Assembly: GCA_958298945.1 (NCBI GenBank)
Contig: OY282605.1
Location: 38,480,811 to 38,544,810, forward strand
Direction of reading: 5' to 3'
DNA: 64,000 nt
From: Atherix ibis
Taxonomy: Eukaryota; Arthropoda; Insecta; Diptera; Athericidae
Shown here piece by piece: positions 1 to 11,037 of this stretch. The notes beneath the pieces are model-generated. The model did not search any database. It was not told the origin of the DNA and saw only the letters and a list, made by a program, of their open reading frames with translations. The first letter of the stretch is position 1; each line of letters starts with the position of its first letter. The position numbers and the translations under genes were made by a program.

Positions 1-17
1 AAGGCGATTTGGATATA

Positions 18-1212
18 TCAGGGGTATAAGCTTAAATCCGCTGTTTGGTCATAGATGGCGTGAGTAAGCGTATTAAGCCACCATGGGCACACCATACTTT
101 TTTTTTATGAGTTTGACATCTGTCAACATTAATCAGTGCACATTGTCAGCAATTTCGTACAACAACATACATTTTTCCTTTGGTAATCATGTCTAGTTTT
201 GTGCCATAAAAAGAGCATATTCGGGAAGCTCTGCTTTTCTGCTCCAATTTGAAGAAATCGGCTGCCGAATCACATCGAATGATTATGGAGGCCTATAAAC
301 AACGTGCCGAGATTGGTTTAGTCGATTTAATGTCGGCAATTTTGACTTGTGGGATAAGAAGCGTGAAAGTCCGCCTAGGAAGGTTGAGGACCATTAATTG
401 CAGGATCTTTTGGACGAAGACGATACCCAATGGCAAAAAATGCTCGCGAAGCAATTGGGTGTTACTCAACCAGCCATTTCCATGCATCTGCGTGCCAGGA
501 AAATGGGTGCCGCATGAATTGAACGATAAGTAGATGGAGCGACGGCAAAACACATGCAAAATCTTGCTCGCCAGACAAAAAAGAAAGTCGTTCCTGCATC
601 GGATTGTGACAGGCGATCAAAAGTGGATATATTTCGAGAATCCTAAACGCAAGAAATCGTGGGTTGATCCCGGCCAACCAACAACATCTTCCCCAAGACC
701 AAATCACTTTGGACGGAAGACGATGCTGTACGTTTGGTGTGATCAGCAGAGTATCGTCTACTATGATCAAATTGCACCGTGCTCTGCGTGAAAAAAGGAT
801 GGATTATCAACAAAAACATGACAAGCTGATTTTCCTCCACGACAACGCACCATCGCACAACAAGTCAAAAATGGTCCGAAACTACTTGGAGACACTCAAC
901 TTGGACGTGCTACCCCACCCCGCTTATTCACCAGACCTGGCATCTTCCGACTACCATCTGTTTTCGTCGATGGGCCATTCGCTCGGTGAGCAGCACTTCG
1001 ACTCTTACGAAGATGTCCGAAAATGGCTTGATGAGTGGTTTACCTCGAAAGAGAAGGAATTTTTTTGGCATGGTATCCACAAATTGCCCGAGAGATGGAA
1101 AAAATGTGTAACTAGCGAGCGCAAGTACTTTGAATAAATTTGTTTCTGTTTTCTATGAAAAAAAATGTTTTTTTTTGACTAAAAAACAGCGGATTTAAGC
1201 TTATACATCTAG
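18..1212 (+). mobile_element. MAR-1 copy 1: mauritiana-type mariner, decayed
   Basis: A near full-length mariner. The left end reads TCAGGGGTATAAGCTTAAAT and the right end, on the other strand, reads CTAGATGTATAAGCTTAAAT, each flanked by TA (16-17 and 1213-1214), the mariner target site. At 1195 bp it is about 73 bp shorter than the sister copy at 11764-13031. The missing piece corresponds to the transposase segment after the DQQ..VYY motif. It lies beyond the 3' end of Vrp1 and is not expected to be mobile. Confidence 0.93.
189..1137 (+). pseudogene. mariner transposase pseudogene (mauritiana subfamily)
   Basis: Relic of a DDD transposase that would cut and join mariner ends in the nucleus. 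The ATG at 189 gives MSSFVP and then a stop at codon 7. Downstream pieces in different frames read KKSAAESHRM (249 on), the HRIVTGDQKW block holding the first catalytic Asp (near 600), LHDNAPSH (second Asp, near 840) and SDYHLF (third Asp, near 950), ending ERKYFE at 1137. Frameshifts separate these blocks and about 24 residues are deleted near 770. The second and third Asp are 35 residues apart instead of the usual 34 because the copy reads HNKSKM where its sister reads HTSKI. The family call is strong; the gene is clearly dead. Confidence 0.92.
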
Positions 1213-1214
1213 TA

Positions 1215-2871
1215 CGATAGCCAATTAAGGGGTTGTACAAGCAAATCCAACAAGGAGATAATTTTAAGCTATTAAAATAAAGTTCTACGAGGCATAGTAA
1301 ATGCTCCATGGTATATAAGAAATAACGATCTCTAACGTGATTTGTAAATCAAATTTCTGATGAAATAAAAGAAGAGATCAGCTAAACATGATTTATGATT
1401 GCATTCACACGATAAGCCTGAGATGAAGAAGACGATTATTGATGTGATCAACAACGTACGTCATCTTAAAAGGACCAAACGTCAAGACAAGTACTTGTCC
1501 TAAGGAAGTTCCAAAAAAATTGCGATTAAATAATTAAAGAAAAATAAGTCATTAGTCGATGTTGATTAAAATTGATCTTGGCACATTGGAGAGACGTGTT
1601 TTTAGTGGGTCTATAGTCCCACACTATTAGGGGGAGTATTCTTAATGGCTTTTGAGATTTTCACCTATCCGGGGAGGGGGGAGGGGGTACCGTTTTGTTA
1701 CACACTAAATCTGGTGATCGAATAATCTCACGAAACGTTAGTGGCTGCCAAGAAATTGCGATTTGATATCGTTGGTCTATTTTCTTTGGAAAATTATATG
1801 AAAAGGAAAGGAAAAGTGTATGACATCCATTCAAGAACCAGTCAAGACCTACGATTTCTTCATTCGACAAGAAATTCAGACTTTTATTGAGAAAAGTCAT
1901 CGAAAATTTCACAACGATCTGATTCGTGATGGTCACAATAAATTTTCATTCATTTTCAATAAAAATTTCTGATATTTACCCTTTCAGTAAAACAACAACA
2001 ACAACAACAACAGATGGCCCACCCTATAAAAAAACTTTTTTATATTCATTCGTTTACTTTTTAATAAAAAAAACATCAATTTTCCTTAGTGAAATTTAAA
2101 ACAAAATAATTTTACCCTTAATCATACTCGTTTTTTTTAAAATCAAGTATTTACTTATAAGTAAATAAAATTTAATATGTAATCTTTTACACATACACAC
2201 TTTCTTTTTATTATTCACTTTCAAGGAAGATTTACCATTTATTACAGGTAAATTTACAACAGATAATTTTACAACATAAAGAATCCACTTATTTATTGTT
2301 ACTCTTCAAGATAAAGAATTAATTTATTTTTTAAATACACAATTTCTTTTCAATAATATTTATTTATTAAAATTGGACCAAGACAACAAATTTAGTGTAT
2401 TAAAAATTCTAAAAAAAAATAATATAAATAATAGCATTTCTAACTTATACAATTTTATTAATGCTTTAAGGCACAAATCTGTATATTAAAATGAACACAC
2501 TTCTACGTTTTTTTTTGCTTTTTAGTTATTTCAAAATCGTTTTAATACAATAGTTTCTAATTAATTATAGTAGATATTTATCACTATTTTAATTTAGTAA
2601 GAATAAATAATGAGCAAAATAATAATAACTTTACGTTATTCTGAAAATTCGTAGCAATATTTATGATAATTCGTTTTTGTACAATAAAATTCAATTAAGG
2701 TTTTGCTTGTGGTTGAACCGTAAATTTGAATTTCAATATTAACTCAAAAATCTTGCAATATCTATCATGGCACTCTTTCTTTTCTTGTTTTTGTAAACTT
2801 TAGCCTACTTTCAGTCATTAAATAGTGAGTTTTTATTATTATTTCAGTGTTCTTTTTTTTTTTTATAAAGG
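1215..2871. other. AT-rich stretch without a recognisable gene
   Basis: No convincing coding region or element ends. It contains a short (AAC)n run at about 1988-2011, a G-rich patch near 1672-1690 and a dispersed-repeat match at 2462-2515 (listed separately). The ORF at 1661-1936 on the minus strand resembles nothing I recognise. Confidence 0.6.
2462..2515 (+). repeat. dispersed repeat, second copy at 25508-25557
   Basis: A stretch beginning ATGCTTTAAGGCAC and continuing through CTGTATATTAAAAT to ACACACTTCT recurs almost unchanged at about 25508-25557 in the same orientation. Both copies sit close to a D41-A 5' end, about 360 bp before it here and directly after it at 25.5 kb, so they may be parts of one larger repeat that was rearranged. 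Confidence 0.7.
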
Positions 2872-3035
2872 ATGTCCCATAATACATGCAAGATGTGAAT
2901 TGTGCGCCATTTGTGCGGTAAAGTTATTTGAAAAAAAAATGACAGCATCACAGCTGACAGTTGAGGGTTATTCAAAATGGCGGCGCTACAGGAAAGAACA
3001 ACGCGGTTTTGTTGTTATGCTAACAGGTTTGTGGA
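2872..3035 (+). mobile_element. D41-A 5' terminal fragment
   Basis: Starts AGGATGTCCCATAATACATG after TA and continues GTGCGCCATTTGTGCGGTAA, CTGACAGTTGAGGGTTATTC and AAAATGGCGGCGCTACAGGA. The same landmarks open the D41-A copies at 4683 and 25371. The transposase start (AAAATGG..GCGCTA..GGAAGAACAACG) is just reached and then the sequence switches into a minisatellite. No 3' end is seen. Confidence 0.75.
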
Positions 3036-3545
3036 TTGGGATAATTTTTTACCAAAAAAAAGCCTCATTAAAATATTAAGATTACCGGGGTTTTGGGCTG
3101 GGACTTTTTTATATAAAAAAAAACCAAATCAAAAGAATAAGGCTAGCAGTTGTAGGCTGGGACATTTTATTATTAACAAAAAAACCTATTAAAAGATTAG
3201 TGCTACCAAGGTTGTAGGCTGTGACGTTTTTTTACTTAAAAAAAACCCCAATAATAGAATAGGGATAATAGGGTTATGAGCTGCAACAATGTATTCCTCA
3301 ACAAAAAAAAACTCCAAAAGAATAGGGCAAACAAAGTTTTTAGGTAGGCATTTTATTTTGCTAAAAAATAAATCCCATTAAAAGAATAGGGCCAACAGGA
3401 TTGTGGGCTGGGACATTTTTGTACTAAAAAAAACCCCATTAAAAGATTAGGACTACCGGGTTTGTGGGCTGGGACTTTTTTATATAAAAAAACCCCATCA
3501 AAAGAATAGAACTAACAGAGTTTTGATGTGGGACATTTTGTCGAT
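3036..3545 (+). repeat. minisatellite, about 61-bp unit, eight diverged copies
   Basis: Units read approximately AAAAAACCCCATTAAAAGAA, then TAGGRCTACCGGGTTTGTGG, then GCTGGGACTTTTTTATAT. Successive units start near 3052, 3114, 3177, 3236, 3298, 3360, 3421 and 3484. The first units grow directly out of the truncated D41-A end. The last ends in GTGGGACATTTTGTCGATGC. ORFs here are by-products of the repeat. Confidence 0.85.
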
Positions 3546-4680
3546 GCTATATCTTAAACCCCAAACTCACCAGAAATTTTAATTAGTAGCAGTTCATATT
3601 AAGATTTATGATTAAATAATCGTATTTATTTCTGTTCACAAATATTACCGATGAAAGTGCAAATTATTATTTCGAAATCATAATAAAATTAATTTTTGAA
3701 TCTCTAATCTTTTTCTAAATTTTTATTTATGTTTTCTTTAAGCTACGAAAATTACCAATATACATAAACCATTACATCAGAATATATTATTTTCCAAAAA
3801 ATTATCTTCATTATTTTTTTGTAATCTTTATAAGCATGTATAAATAATTAATAATTATAATAGTTGTTTGCTAAAATATAGAGCTCAGAAAAAAACTGAA
3901 AAAATCTACGAAAACTTATATTTATAAAAATATCACTTAAATCATAAATCGTTTATTTCTCTTTGTAATATCATAATTTATTATTCTCTCGTCTAAAAGA
4001 TAACATATTTGTTAGAAGTTTATACTAAAAGAAGATAAATAATCGACTATATTCTATACTAAGAGACAAAAATTGTATTTACAACGAGCAGCGAACAAAT
4101 AAATGTTAAATAATATGGGAAATATTAGTACTTATACTAAAAATTTACCCATGCTTGTACTTCTGGTTGAATTGTCGTTTGATTAAAAGCGAAATTTCTT
4201 TGTTGGCCCAATTTTAGTTTGACCTAAATTTCCATCTAATACCACTGATGAGTGGGTGCGATGCAGAATTATCAAACATATGTTTTTAAAAATATATTAT
4301 ATGGGCTGCCGAAGCATTAGTACAGGCAATAGGCCAACTGACAGAGACTATTTAGGTCAGAAATTGCAAACTTCAATGACTTTTACTATAAAATCAATTC
4401 ATTCATTATTGTCAATAAATGAGAACAAAAAATTTAAAAAATCGAAATGGTTATAAAAATTTTAAATAAAAAAAAAACTTGGAAAATATTTAGTAAAACT
4501 TTAAAAGTGAATTTATAAATGCTTCTAATTTATACTGCATAGAACTTAGTTAATGCCTTTCAAGAAGAGACTATAAATTAGAATAGAAATGAGTAAATTT
4601 TTTCATTTAATACCTTCTAAGAACAGATTTAATTAAATATTTTTGGTTGATTGGCAACTTTTAGATAAACTTACAAATTA
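3546..4680. other. AT-rich stretch, nothing recognised
   Basis: Simple A/T-rich sequence with short ORFs only (for example 4256-4456). No element ends, splice-like coding blocks or RNA genes are apparent. Confidence 0.6.
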
Positions 4681-4682
4681 TA

Positions 4683-5532
4683 AGGGGTCTATTCAAAATA
4701 CACGAACGATTTGAATTTTACACCATTTGTGCGGTTAAGTGTTGCCAACGAAAAAAAATTACAGTCTGACAGTTGACAGTTCAGAGTTATTCAAAATGGC
4801 AGCGCTATATGATAAAATTACGCTTTACTCATTGTTGAGCAATATTTTAAAAATAATGAAGGTTTGGCAGCTAGAGTTCGCAATTTTCGTACAAAATATG
4901 GTCGGAATAGTGTGAAGAGATTAATAAAAAATTTAGCGAGACTGAATCAATTAGTGATCTGAAACACTTTGGACGTCCGTCAACACAAAACATCGAAGCA
5001 TTTCGTGAGAGTATTGTTAAGAGTCTAGGAACATCAATTTGGCACCGTGGTCATGAATTGGACATTTCCAGAACCTCTCTACAGTGTATGCTCACGAAAG
5101 ATTTGCATCTTCATTCTTACAAAGTCCAATTGACTCAAAAACTGAAGCCAACTGACCACAGACAGCGAATGTAGTTCGTTGAATGGATTATGGATAAAAA
5201 ACAAGTGGATGGTGATTTTTCTAACAAAATCATCTACAGTGATGAGGGTCATTTTCGTATTGATGGCTTGGTTAATCGACAAAATTGTCGCATTTGGGGT
5301 TCAGATTGTTAAAAAACAAATTCATCCAAAACGTGTTACTGTTTGGTGCGATATTTGTGCAGGAGACATCATCAAACCATTCTTCAATAAGAGTTGATTT
5401 AGTTTTTTTTGCCTAAATTGTAAGATATGAATGTGGACGACATGTGGTTTCAACAATACGGTACCATATGCCATACAGCCCGTGAAACAATTCAATTTCT
5501 GCATGAGTCATTTTCTTCTTGCTGACACCCTT
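4683..5532 (+). mobile_element. D41-A copy with 3' half of transposase deleted
   Basis: Bounded by TA (4681-4682 and 5533-5534) with imperfect terminal repeats AGGGGTCTATTC and, reversed, AAGGGTGTCAGC. The broken transposase reads through several frames: start near AAAATGGCAGCGCTA (about 4794); helix-turn-helix region with NISRTSLQ-like text near 5060-5090; KVQLTQKLKPTDHRQ near 5120; the first catalytic region IIYSDEGHFRIDGLVNRQNC near 5225-5290; PKRVTVWCDICAGDIIKPFF near 5326-5390; and a DDMWFQQ-like block near 5435. It stops right after the second catalytic region and jumps to the terminal repeat, so the third catalytic residue is gone. A non-autonomous deletion derivative. Confidence 0.85.
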
Positions 5533-5534
5533 TA

Positions 5535-6013
5535 TAAGATTATTTTAGTATTTAACTTGGCATTAGGGTAATTTTGGAATTTTTACTATTTTAGCACATT
5601 TAGTCCAAAGGTTTTTGGCAAATAAAAAATTACCGAAAAAAATATAAAAAAATTTTAACTATAGAATACCTAAAACTATTAATAAATTTTATTATTTTCC
5701 CTAACACGATTATGACTGAGCAAAATTTTCTAAATTTTTGTTTTACTTTTTCTAAGAAGTCTGTTTTCGGGGGTGGACTACGATTTAGTCATTTTCATAA
5801 ATACCTGCCATCTTTAAAAACTCTTTGTCAAAATTGCAACAACAAAAAAAATACTTTAACAATAGGATTTTACATTTTAAACTTGTATTTAATTAAAACT
5901 ATTAAAAACAATTATATCAAATAAGTGGAACCATTAAAACTTTGGTTTAACCCATTTTTCTATACAGAAAAAAAACCACTTTATTATTGCATATTTTTTT
6001 TGTTGACAACTAA
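5535..6013. other. AT-rich spacer, nothing recognised
   Basis: ORFs at 5712-5924 and 5925-6188 are low-complexity or run into the adjacent mariner. No supported gene. Confidence 0.6.
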
Positions 6014-6015
6014 TA

Positions 6016-6673
6016 CGAGATCTGTTCAGAAAGTGGCTGAGGCATTATTAGTGTGTTGTTTTTGGCCAAAAATTTATGCACAAGCAACGATGCGTAAACA
6101 GGGGCGTTGTCATGATGCAAAAGCCAATTTTTGTTCTTCCACAAATCCGGGCGTTTCTGGAGAATTGCTTCGTGCAACTTGCGCATAACTTGCAGGTAAT
6201 ATTCCTTATTGACCGATCTACCATGTGGCAAGAACTCATGATGCACCACGCCCCCGTAATCGAAAAAAATTGTAAGCGAAACCTTCACATTCGACCGAAC
6301 TTGGCGCCCTTTTTTCGGTCTTGGCTCGTGCGGCAGCTTCCATTTGATTGATTGAGCTTTGGTTTCCACATTATAACCATAAACTTATGATTCGTCACCA
6401 GTTATGACCCTCTGGAGCAAATTTGGGTCGTTGCGGACAGAGTCCAACAGCTCCTTAGCAATGTTAATGCGATGCTGTTTTTGGTCGAAAATGGGCAAAA
6501 ATCGAAGACGAGCCAAAACACGTGCAAGCAAAGCAGCTGTCAAAAATTAACTGAACATTCAAAATGGCCGAATTTGTTGGCATAAGTGAGAGACATGAGT
6601 ATCAACATAACGCCACAAAAAAAAATCGAAAATCGAATATACGTAACCCGCGATACTTTTTGAACAGACCTCG
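6016..6673 (-). mobile_element. MAR-2 copy 1: mariner with 3' deletion
   Basis: TA-flanked (6014-6015, 6674-6675). The right end reversed reads CGAGGTCTGTTCAAAAAGTA. The left end keeps only about 18 bp of terminal repeat (CGAGATCTGTTCAGAAAG) and then joins the transposase body at GTGGCTG, a short sequence also present at the normal junction, which suggests a microhomology deletion. Minus-strand frames carry KWKLPHEPRPKKGRQVRSNV, VVHHEFLPHGRSVNKEYYLQ, LLHHDNAP (second catalytic Asp) and FLAKNNTLIMPQP. The third Asp and C terminus are lost. Confidence 0.9.
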
Positions 6674-6675
6674 TA

Positions 6676-7845
6676 CATTGTATTTATTAGTTAAAAATTC
6701 ATTTTAAATTATTTATAAAGGTGCCAAGATGAATTTTGCTTCTCAGTATTGCACCCTAAACACGTGCGCTTTTACTAATTGAGAGAATTTTCTCGATTTT
6801 GCTATTTTGTCAATTTTCTTAAATACGAAAATTACTAAACAAAATTTACTACAAAATGTTATGGAAACTTGGAAATAATCATTAATTTAAAATGTAGAGA
6901 AAATTGGCACTAATGAACATTAAGCTCAAGGGGCGTACGTTCAGTCATTGCGGTGATGGTAGGGTGTGGTGGAAGGGGCCCTGAAAGTTGACAGGGTGAT
7001 GGTGTTTTCACACCTATATAAGAAAAAAAATTCGTACCGGTAACATGAAAGGGAATGGAGGCTTTTCAAAAAGTCTCCAAAAGTTGTAAATCACCCAAAA
7101 GAGAGAAAAAAGACAAAAAGAAAATAATTAAAAAAAAAAATGTTAAGTTATTATAGGAAATGAGGACGTAATTCCTTATGAAAAGGAATAGGGAAATGGG
7201 GACAATATAGAAATTTCGGCGAGGGAAAAAAAATTGGATTCAAATAAGGAGAAATATTTAAAAAAAAACAAGTAACAATAAAAAAAACACGTGACGCTGG
7301 CCGATGACTGAAGTGGTAGAGAACAAAATGAAGAGTCTCTGCCTGGTCATACCCCAAATCTCCCAGGCGTGCTCCAAAAAAATTAGCCAGTTATGCACCC
7401 AGGACATATCTAAATTAGTTCCGAATTCCCATAGCATAAAAATTCTTATTAACAGGTTTAAAAGGGCTATTTGCAATGTCCTGTCGATACTCTTACCTTT
7501 CCAATTGGAAGTGTATTCGTCAGACTCACTAATAGAGCTTTAAGCATTAATTTTCTTATTGTGTTATTTCTTCTATTTGTATTTAATACGATTTTCATGT
7601 TGGAGATGCAATCGATGTTAAGATAATTTTAAACTAACTCACAAATAGATAACTAATAATAATCTTTTGTTTTTGTTTTTTTTTTCCATTTCCATTTATT
7701 TTGTTAGCTTTAATAAAGACAAAAGTTTTTTTTTAGCACCATTGATTATAAGAATTTTTGTAGTAACATAAAATATATTTTAAATAATTTATACAAAGAA
7801 AAAAAAACGGCAGAAAAAACGATCAATCAGTTCCCTACTAGTTAA
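6676..7845. other. spacer with one unrecognised ORF
   Basis: Mostly AT-rich. The piece 6925-7000 is less AT-rich than its surroundings. The ORF at 7304-7543 is described separately. Nothing else is supported. Confidence 0.5.
7304..7543 (+). other. unrecognised 79-codon ORF, possible transposon scrap
   Basis: An open frame beginning MTEVVENKMKSLCLVIPQIS and containing SIKILINRFKRAICNVL. Its composition is less biased than the surrounding AT-rich DNA, so it may be a fragment of a real coding sequence. The alternation of KxKS..I..Q..SQ.CT.DI..LVP..SIK..I.R.KR loosely recalls the N-terminal part of some MULE/FLYWCH transposon proteins, but I cannot assign it. No splice sites or start context support a host gene. 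Confidence 0.2.
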
Positions 7846-7847
7846 TA

Positions 7848-9856
7848 GGGTTATCCATTTTGAGGTTTGGAAAATACCAAAGCTGTCATTTGACAGCTGT
7901 CAAATACATAATGTCATACAAGGTGACTTTTTTTTGGAATGATGGTTTGCCATTTTGTATTATGGTATGTTTGACAACTAAAACAACGTGTTATAAATTA
8001 TACAAATTTTCTACCATAGTGGAAAAATTTTCTTTAACGATGAGGTTCATTTCTTGCTCGGTAAAGAAGTCAAAAAGGGAAATTGGGGGCTTCGAAAACC
8101 CACAAGTGACTGTGGAAAAGTCATTGTCTCTGTAGAAAATTTGCAATCTGGTCTGAAGTTGTCATTGGCTCGTATTTTTTTTTAAATGAAAAAGGAAAGA
8201 CTGTTACTGTCAATTCTGAGCGATATAAGCGGTGTTTTACGGTCTGAACTTAAAGATACTAATCTGGACCGTATATGGTTATACTGTAAGCCACTAAACA
8301 GTGTGTTAAAAAGGCAAAATTACCGTATATGGGGCTCTGAAAACCCATAAGCCACTGCAGACAATTCCATTGTATCAATGAAAAGTGACTGTCTAGTGTG
8401 AATTTTGGTGTGTAGATGTTATTGGCCCCGGATTTATTTGAAAATGAAGATGGCTATGGCCATATACTAGCCGACTTTTTGGCATTAACATAAAGATTTT
8501 AATATAGACTACATGTGGCTCTAACAAGATTACACCAAAAGCCATTAAACAATGTTTTAAAATTATAAAAATTTTCTATAAAAGTAGTTATTCTGGCGTA
8601 GCCACATTTTGTCCAAAATTTTCTTTAGCGACAAGGCTTTTTTTTAATTGGTGGCTCCGAAAACCCACAAGTGACTGTGGAGAGGCTATTGTATCCACGA
8701 AAAATGACCACCTAGTGTGCATTTTGAAGATGGATAGATCCTGACCATCATTTCTGAGCGCTATGCTCCTCTGATTATAGACTTTTTTTTTGGACTGGCA
8801 CTTGACGATTTCAATGTAGACCATATGTGATTGCAACGAAAAGGCACTAAACACCACACAGTCCGAAAAATTTTAGCTTTATTGCTAGAAAAGTTCCTAG
8901 GCTGCATATTTTCAAGATGCCAATTACCCACACAACCCGAAAATTTTTAGCTTTATTGCTCGATGCATATAGTTCCTAGGATGCATATTTTGGGAATACC
9001 AATTTGCCACAACATCTGAGCGCTATGCTCCTCTGATTATAGACTTTTTTTGGCCTGAACTTTACGATTTCAATGTAGACCATATGTGGTTCCAAGAAAA
9101 CGCCACTAAAAGCGACACAACCCAAAAAAAATTTAGCTTTATTGCTCGAAAAGTTCCTAGGATGCATATTTTTAGGATGCCAATTGGCGCCCCAAGATCT
9201 GAGCGCTATGCTACACTGATTATAGACTTTTTTGGCCTGAACTTGACGATTTGAATGTAGACCATAAGTGGTTCCAAGAAAATGGCACCAAAAGCCACAC
9301 AACCCGAAAAAATTTAGCTTTATTGCTCGAACAGTTCCTAAGCTTCATATTGTCAAGATGTCAATTGGTGCCCCAACATCTGAGCGCTATGCTCTTCTGA
9401 CAACTGACTTTTTTTGGCCAGAACTTGATGATTCCAATGTAGACCATATGTGGGTTCAAGAAAATGGCACCAAAAGCCGCACAACACAAAATATTTTAGT
9501 TTTATTGCTCGAAGAGTTCCTAGGCTTCATATTTTCAAGATGCCAATTGGCCCCCAAGATTATCCGATGTGATACCGGTGGTTATTTTTTCTTATGAGGC
9601 AACACCAAAAACTAGGTTTACTCAAACAATCCTCAAACTTTAGAGCATTTAATAATCAATATCCATCAAGTAAATATAAACTCATAACGAATCGAGTCTC
9701 ATTGCATCTACAATATTTCAAAAATGTTATATTCTATGAATAATGGTGGCAAGGTCCAAACCAATATAATGAAATAAAAATTTCATCAAATTCTTAGTTT
9801 TTTTTATATAGCATTTTATTTAATTTTAAAATTCCGAAGCACAAAACGGATAACCC
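7848..9856 (+). mobile_element. D41-C copy 1, enlarged by internal tandem duplication
   Basis: Left terminal repeat GGGTTATCCATTTTGAGGTT, right end reversed GGGTTATCCGTTTTGTGCTT. The TTTGACAGCTGTCAAA palindrome typical of D41-C 5' leaders is at about 7889-7904. Recognisable blocks are ENFSLTMRFIS (first catalytic area, near 8025), ENPQVTVEKS (near 8095), several versions of DFNVDHMWFQEN.T.SHTT, and LALLLEQFL. The second catalytic position reads Asn in the readable ENGT blocks. The transposase core is repeated (see 8740-9560), the C-terminal portion is reduced, and no frame is intact. At about 2.0 kb it is longer than the other copies because of the duplications. Confidence 0.82.
8740..9560 (+). 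repeat. about 182-bp tandem duplication inside D41-C copy 1
   Basis: The landmark GAGCGCTATGCT occurs at about 8756, 9018, 9201 and 9382, giving spacings of 262, 183 and 181. Each unit runs from that landmark through GATTATAGACTTTTTTTGG, GTAGACCATATGTGGTTCCA, the ACACAACCCGAAAAA motif, ATTTAGCTTTATTGCTCGA and AGTTCCTAGG. It covers the part of the transposase gene around the second catalytic position. Confidence 0.85.
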
Positions 9857-10903
9857 AATTACAAAGTAATTAATTTTTTTAAATATTATTTTTTATTTTG
9901 TTTTTCCGCCCCTAAATAACTTTTCTCCTAATAGTATTATTGTAATTTTTATTTATTATTTATCAATAGAATATATAATATAATAATAATATGGATTAAA
10001 AATTTAAAAATAATTTTCTTTGGTTTTTTGCTTCTTCTTAATTTGAGGACAAATCAAAAAAGGACTTTCGTTTTGATCATAAACCGACTACTAGTTACGA
10101 TTGTGTGCGATTAAATATGGTAGCATATATTTTATTAATGTTATCCTTTTTAGGTAGTTTTTTTTTAATTTTTAATTTTTTTTTATTAATAAATGAAATT
10201 CGAATTCAGTGCATTTTTCTTTTTAATTAATATTTTATTTTTTCTCAAACAATCTTTTTTGTATATTGTTTTCGTTTCTTGTGTATTCTTTTTCTCTCTC
10301 TTGTTTTCATTGATAATACCATAATTCTATATCTACTATTATTTACTATTTATAATTTTCATTAAAGTATTTATATATTAAATTACTTACACTGTCTTCA
10401 ATATTATGTAATATTCTATTTGATTTTATTTTATTATTGCTATGATTTTCTTGTTCAATCCTTTCTATTTGACATTGTGTGTTTTTCTTTTCCAATTCTT
10501 CTTCTTAAATAAGGCAACAATTTTTGCCTAAATTTGTTTGTTTTTGTTTTTTTTAAGTACTTTTTCATATTTTTTCTTACGCTACATAAATGTATAAAAT
10601 AGTTTAACAAAAAAAAAATTAAAACTAAAAACAACATAATCTGTTGTTAATTATTCTTATAAAATTAAACTTAAAAAAAATCTAATAACAAATGCATAAA
10701 AGGAATAAATTTACAAAAAAAAAATCAAACCACAATAATAATGTTATTATAATTAATTAAAAAAAAAAAATTAAAACAAAAATCAATTAATTAAAAAAAA
10801 ATTATATATAAGTTTTTGTATATTAATTAATTAATTAAATAATACAAAAAAATAAAATCGATTTTTATATATTTTATATTTAAAAAAAAATAATAAAAAT
10901 TCA
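9857..10903. other. AT-rich 3' flank of Vrp1
   Basis: Long A and T runs, no element ends and no supported gene. It lies downstream of the Vrp1 stop codon and may include more of its 3' untranslated region. Confidence 0.6.
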
Positions 10904-10909
10904 TTTATT
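10904..10909 (-). promoter_or_regulatory. candidate poly(A) signal of Vrp1 (AATAAA)
   Basis: AATAAA on the minus strand, 30 bases past the Vrp1 stop codon. The surrounding DNA is so AT-rich that more AATAAA hexamers occur further downstream, so this may not be the one used. Confidence 0.35.
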
Positions 10910-10939
10910 GTTTGATTAGAACACATTGATTAGAGAACT

Positions 10940-11037
10940 TTACCAGTCCGCATTTAATAGTTTGTCATCGTCGATGTGTATAAAAAGCTGCCTCTTTTCT
11001 GGGGGCGCCGGTGCTCTTTGCTTACGGATTTCATTCA
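10940..11037 (-). CDS. Vrp1: Vrp1 coding exon 9 (terminal)
   Basis: Found by reading, not by ORF length. An acceptor (TTTTATAG) precedes TGAATGAAATCCGTAAGC. After two bases completing a split Val codon it encodes NEIRKQRAPAPPEKRQ, then LFIHIDDDKLLNADW and TAA. A basic stretch followed by APAPP mirrors the end of vertebrate WIP (basic residues, then GAPPLPP). The entry phase (two bases) fits the one base left by exon 8. Residues 639 (split) to 670. Confidence 0.9.
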
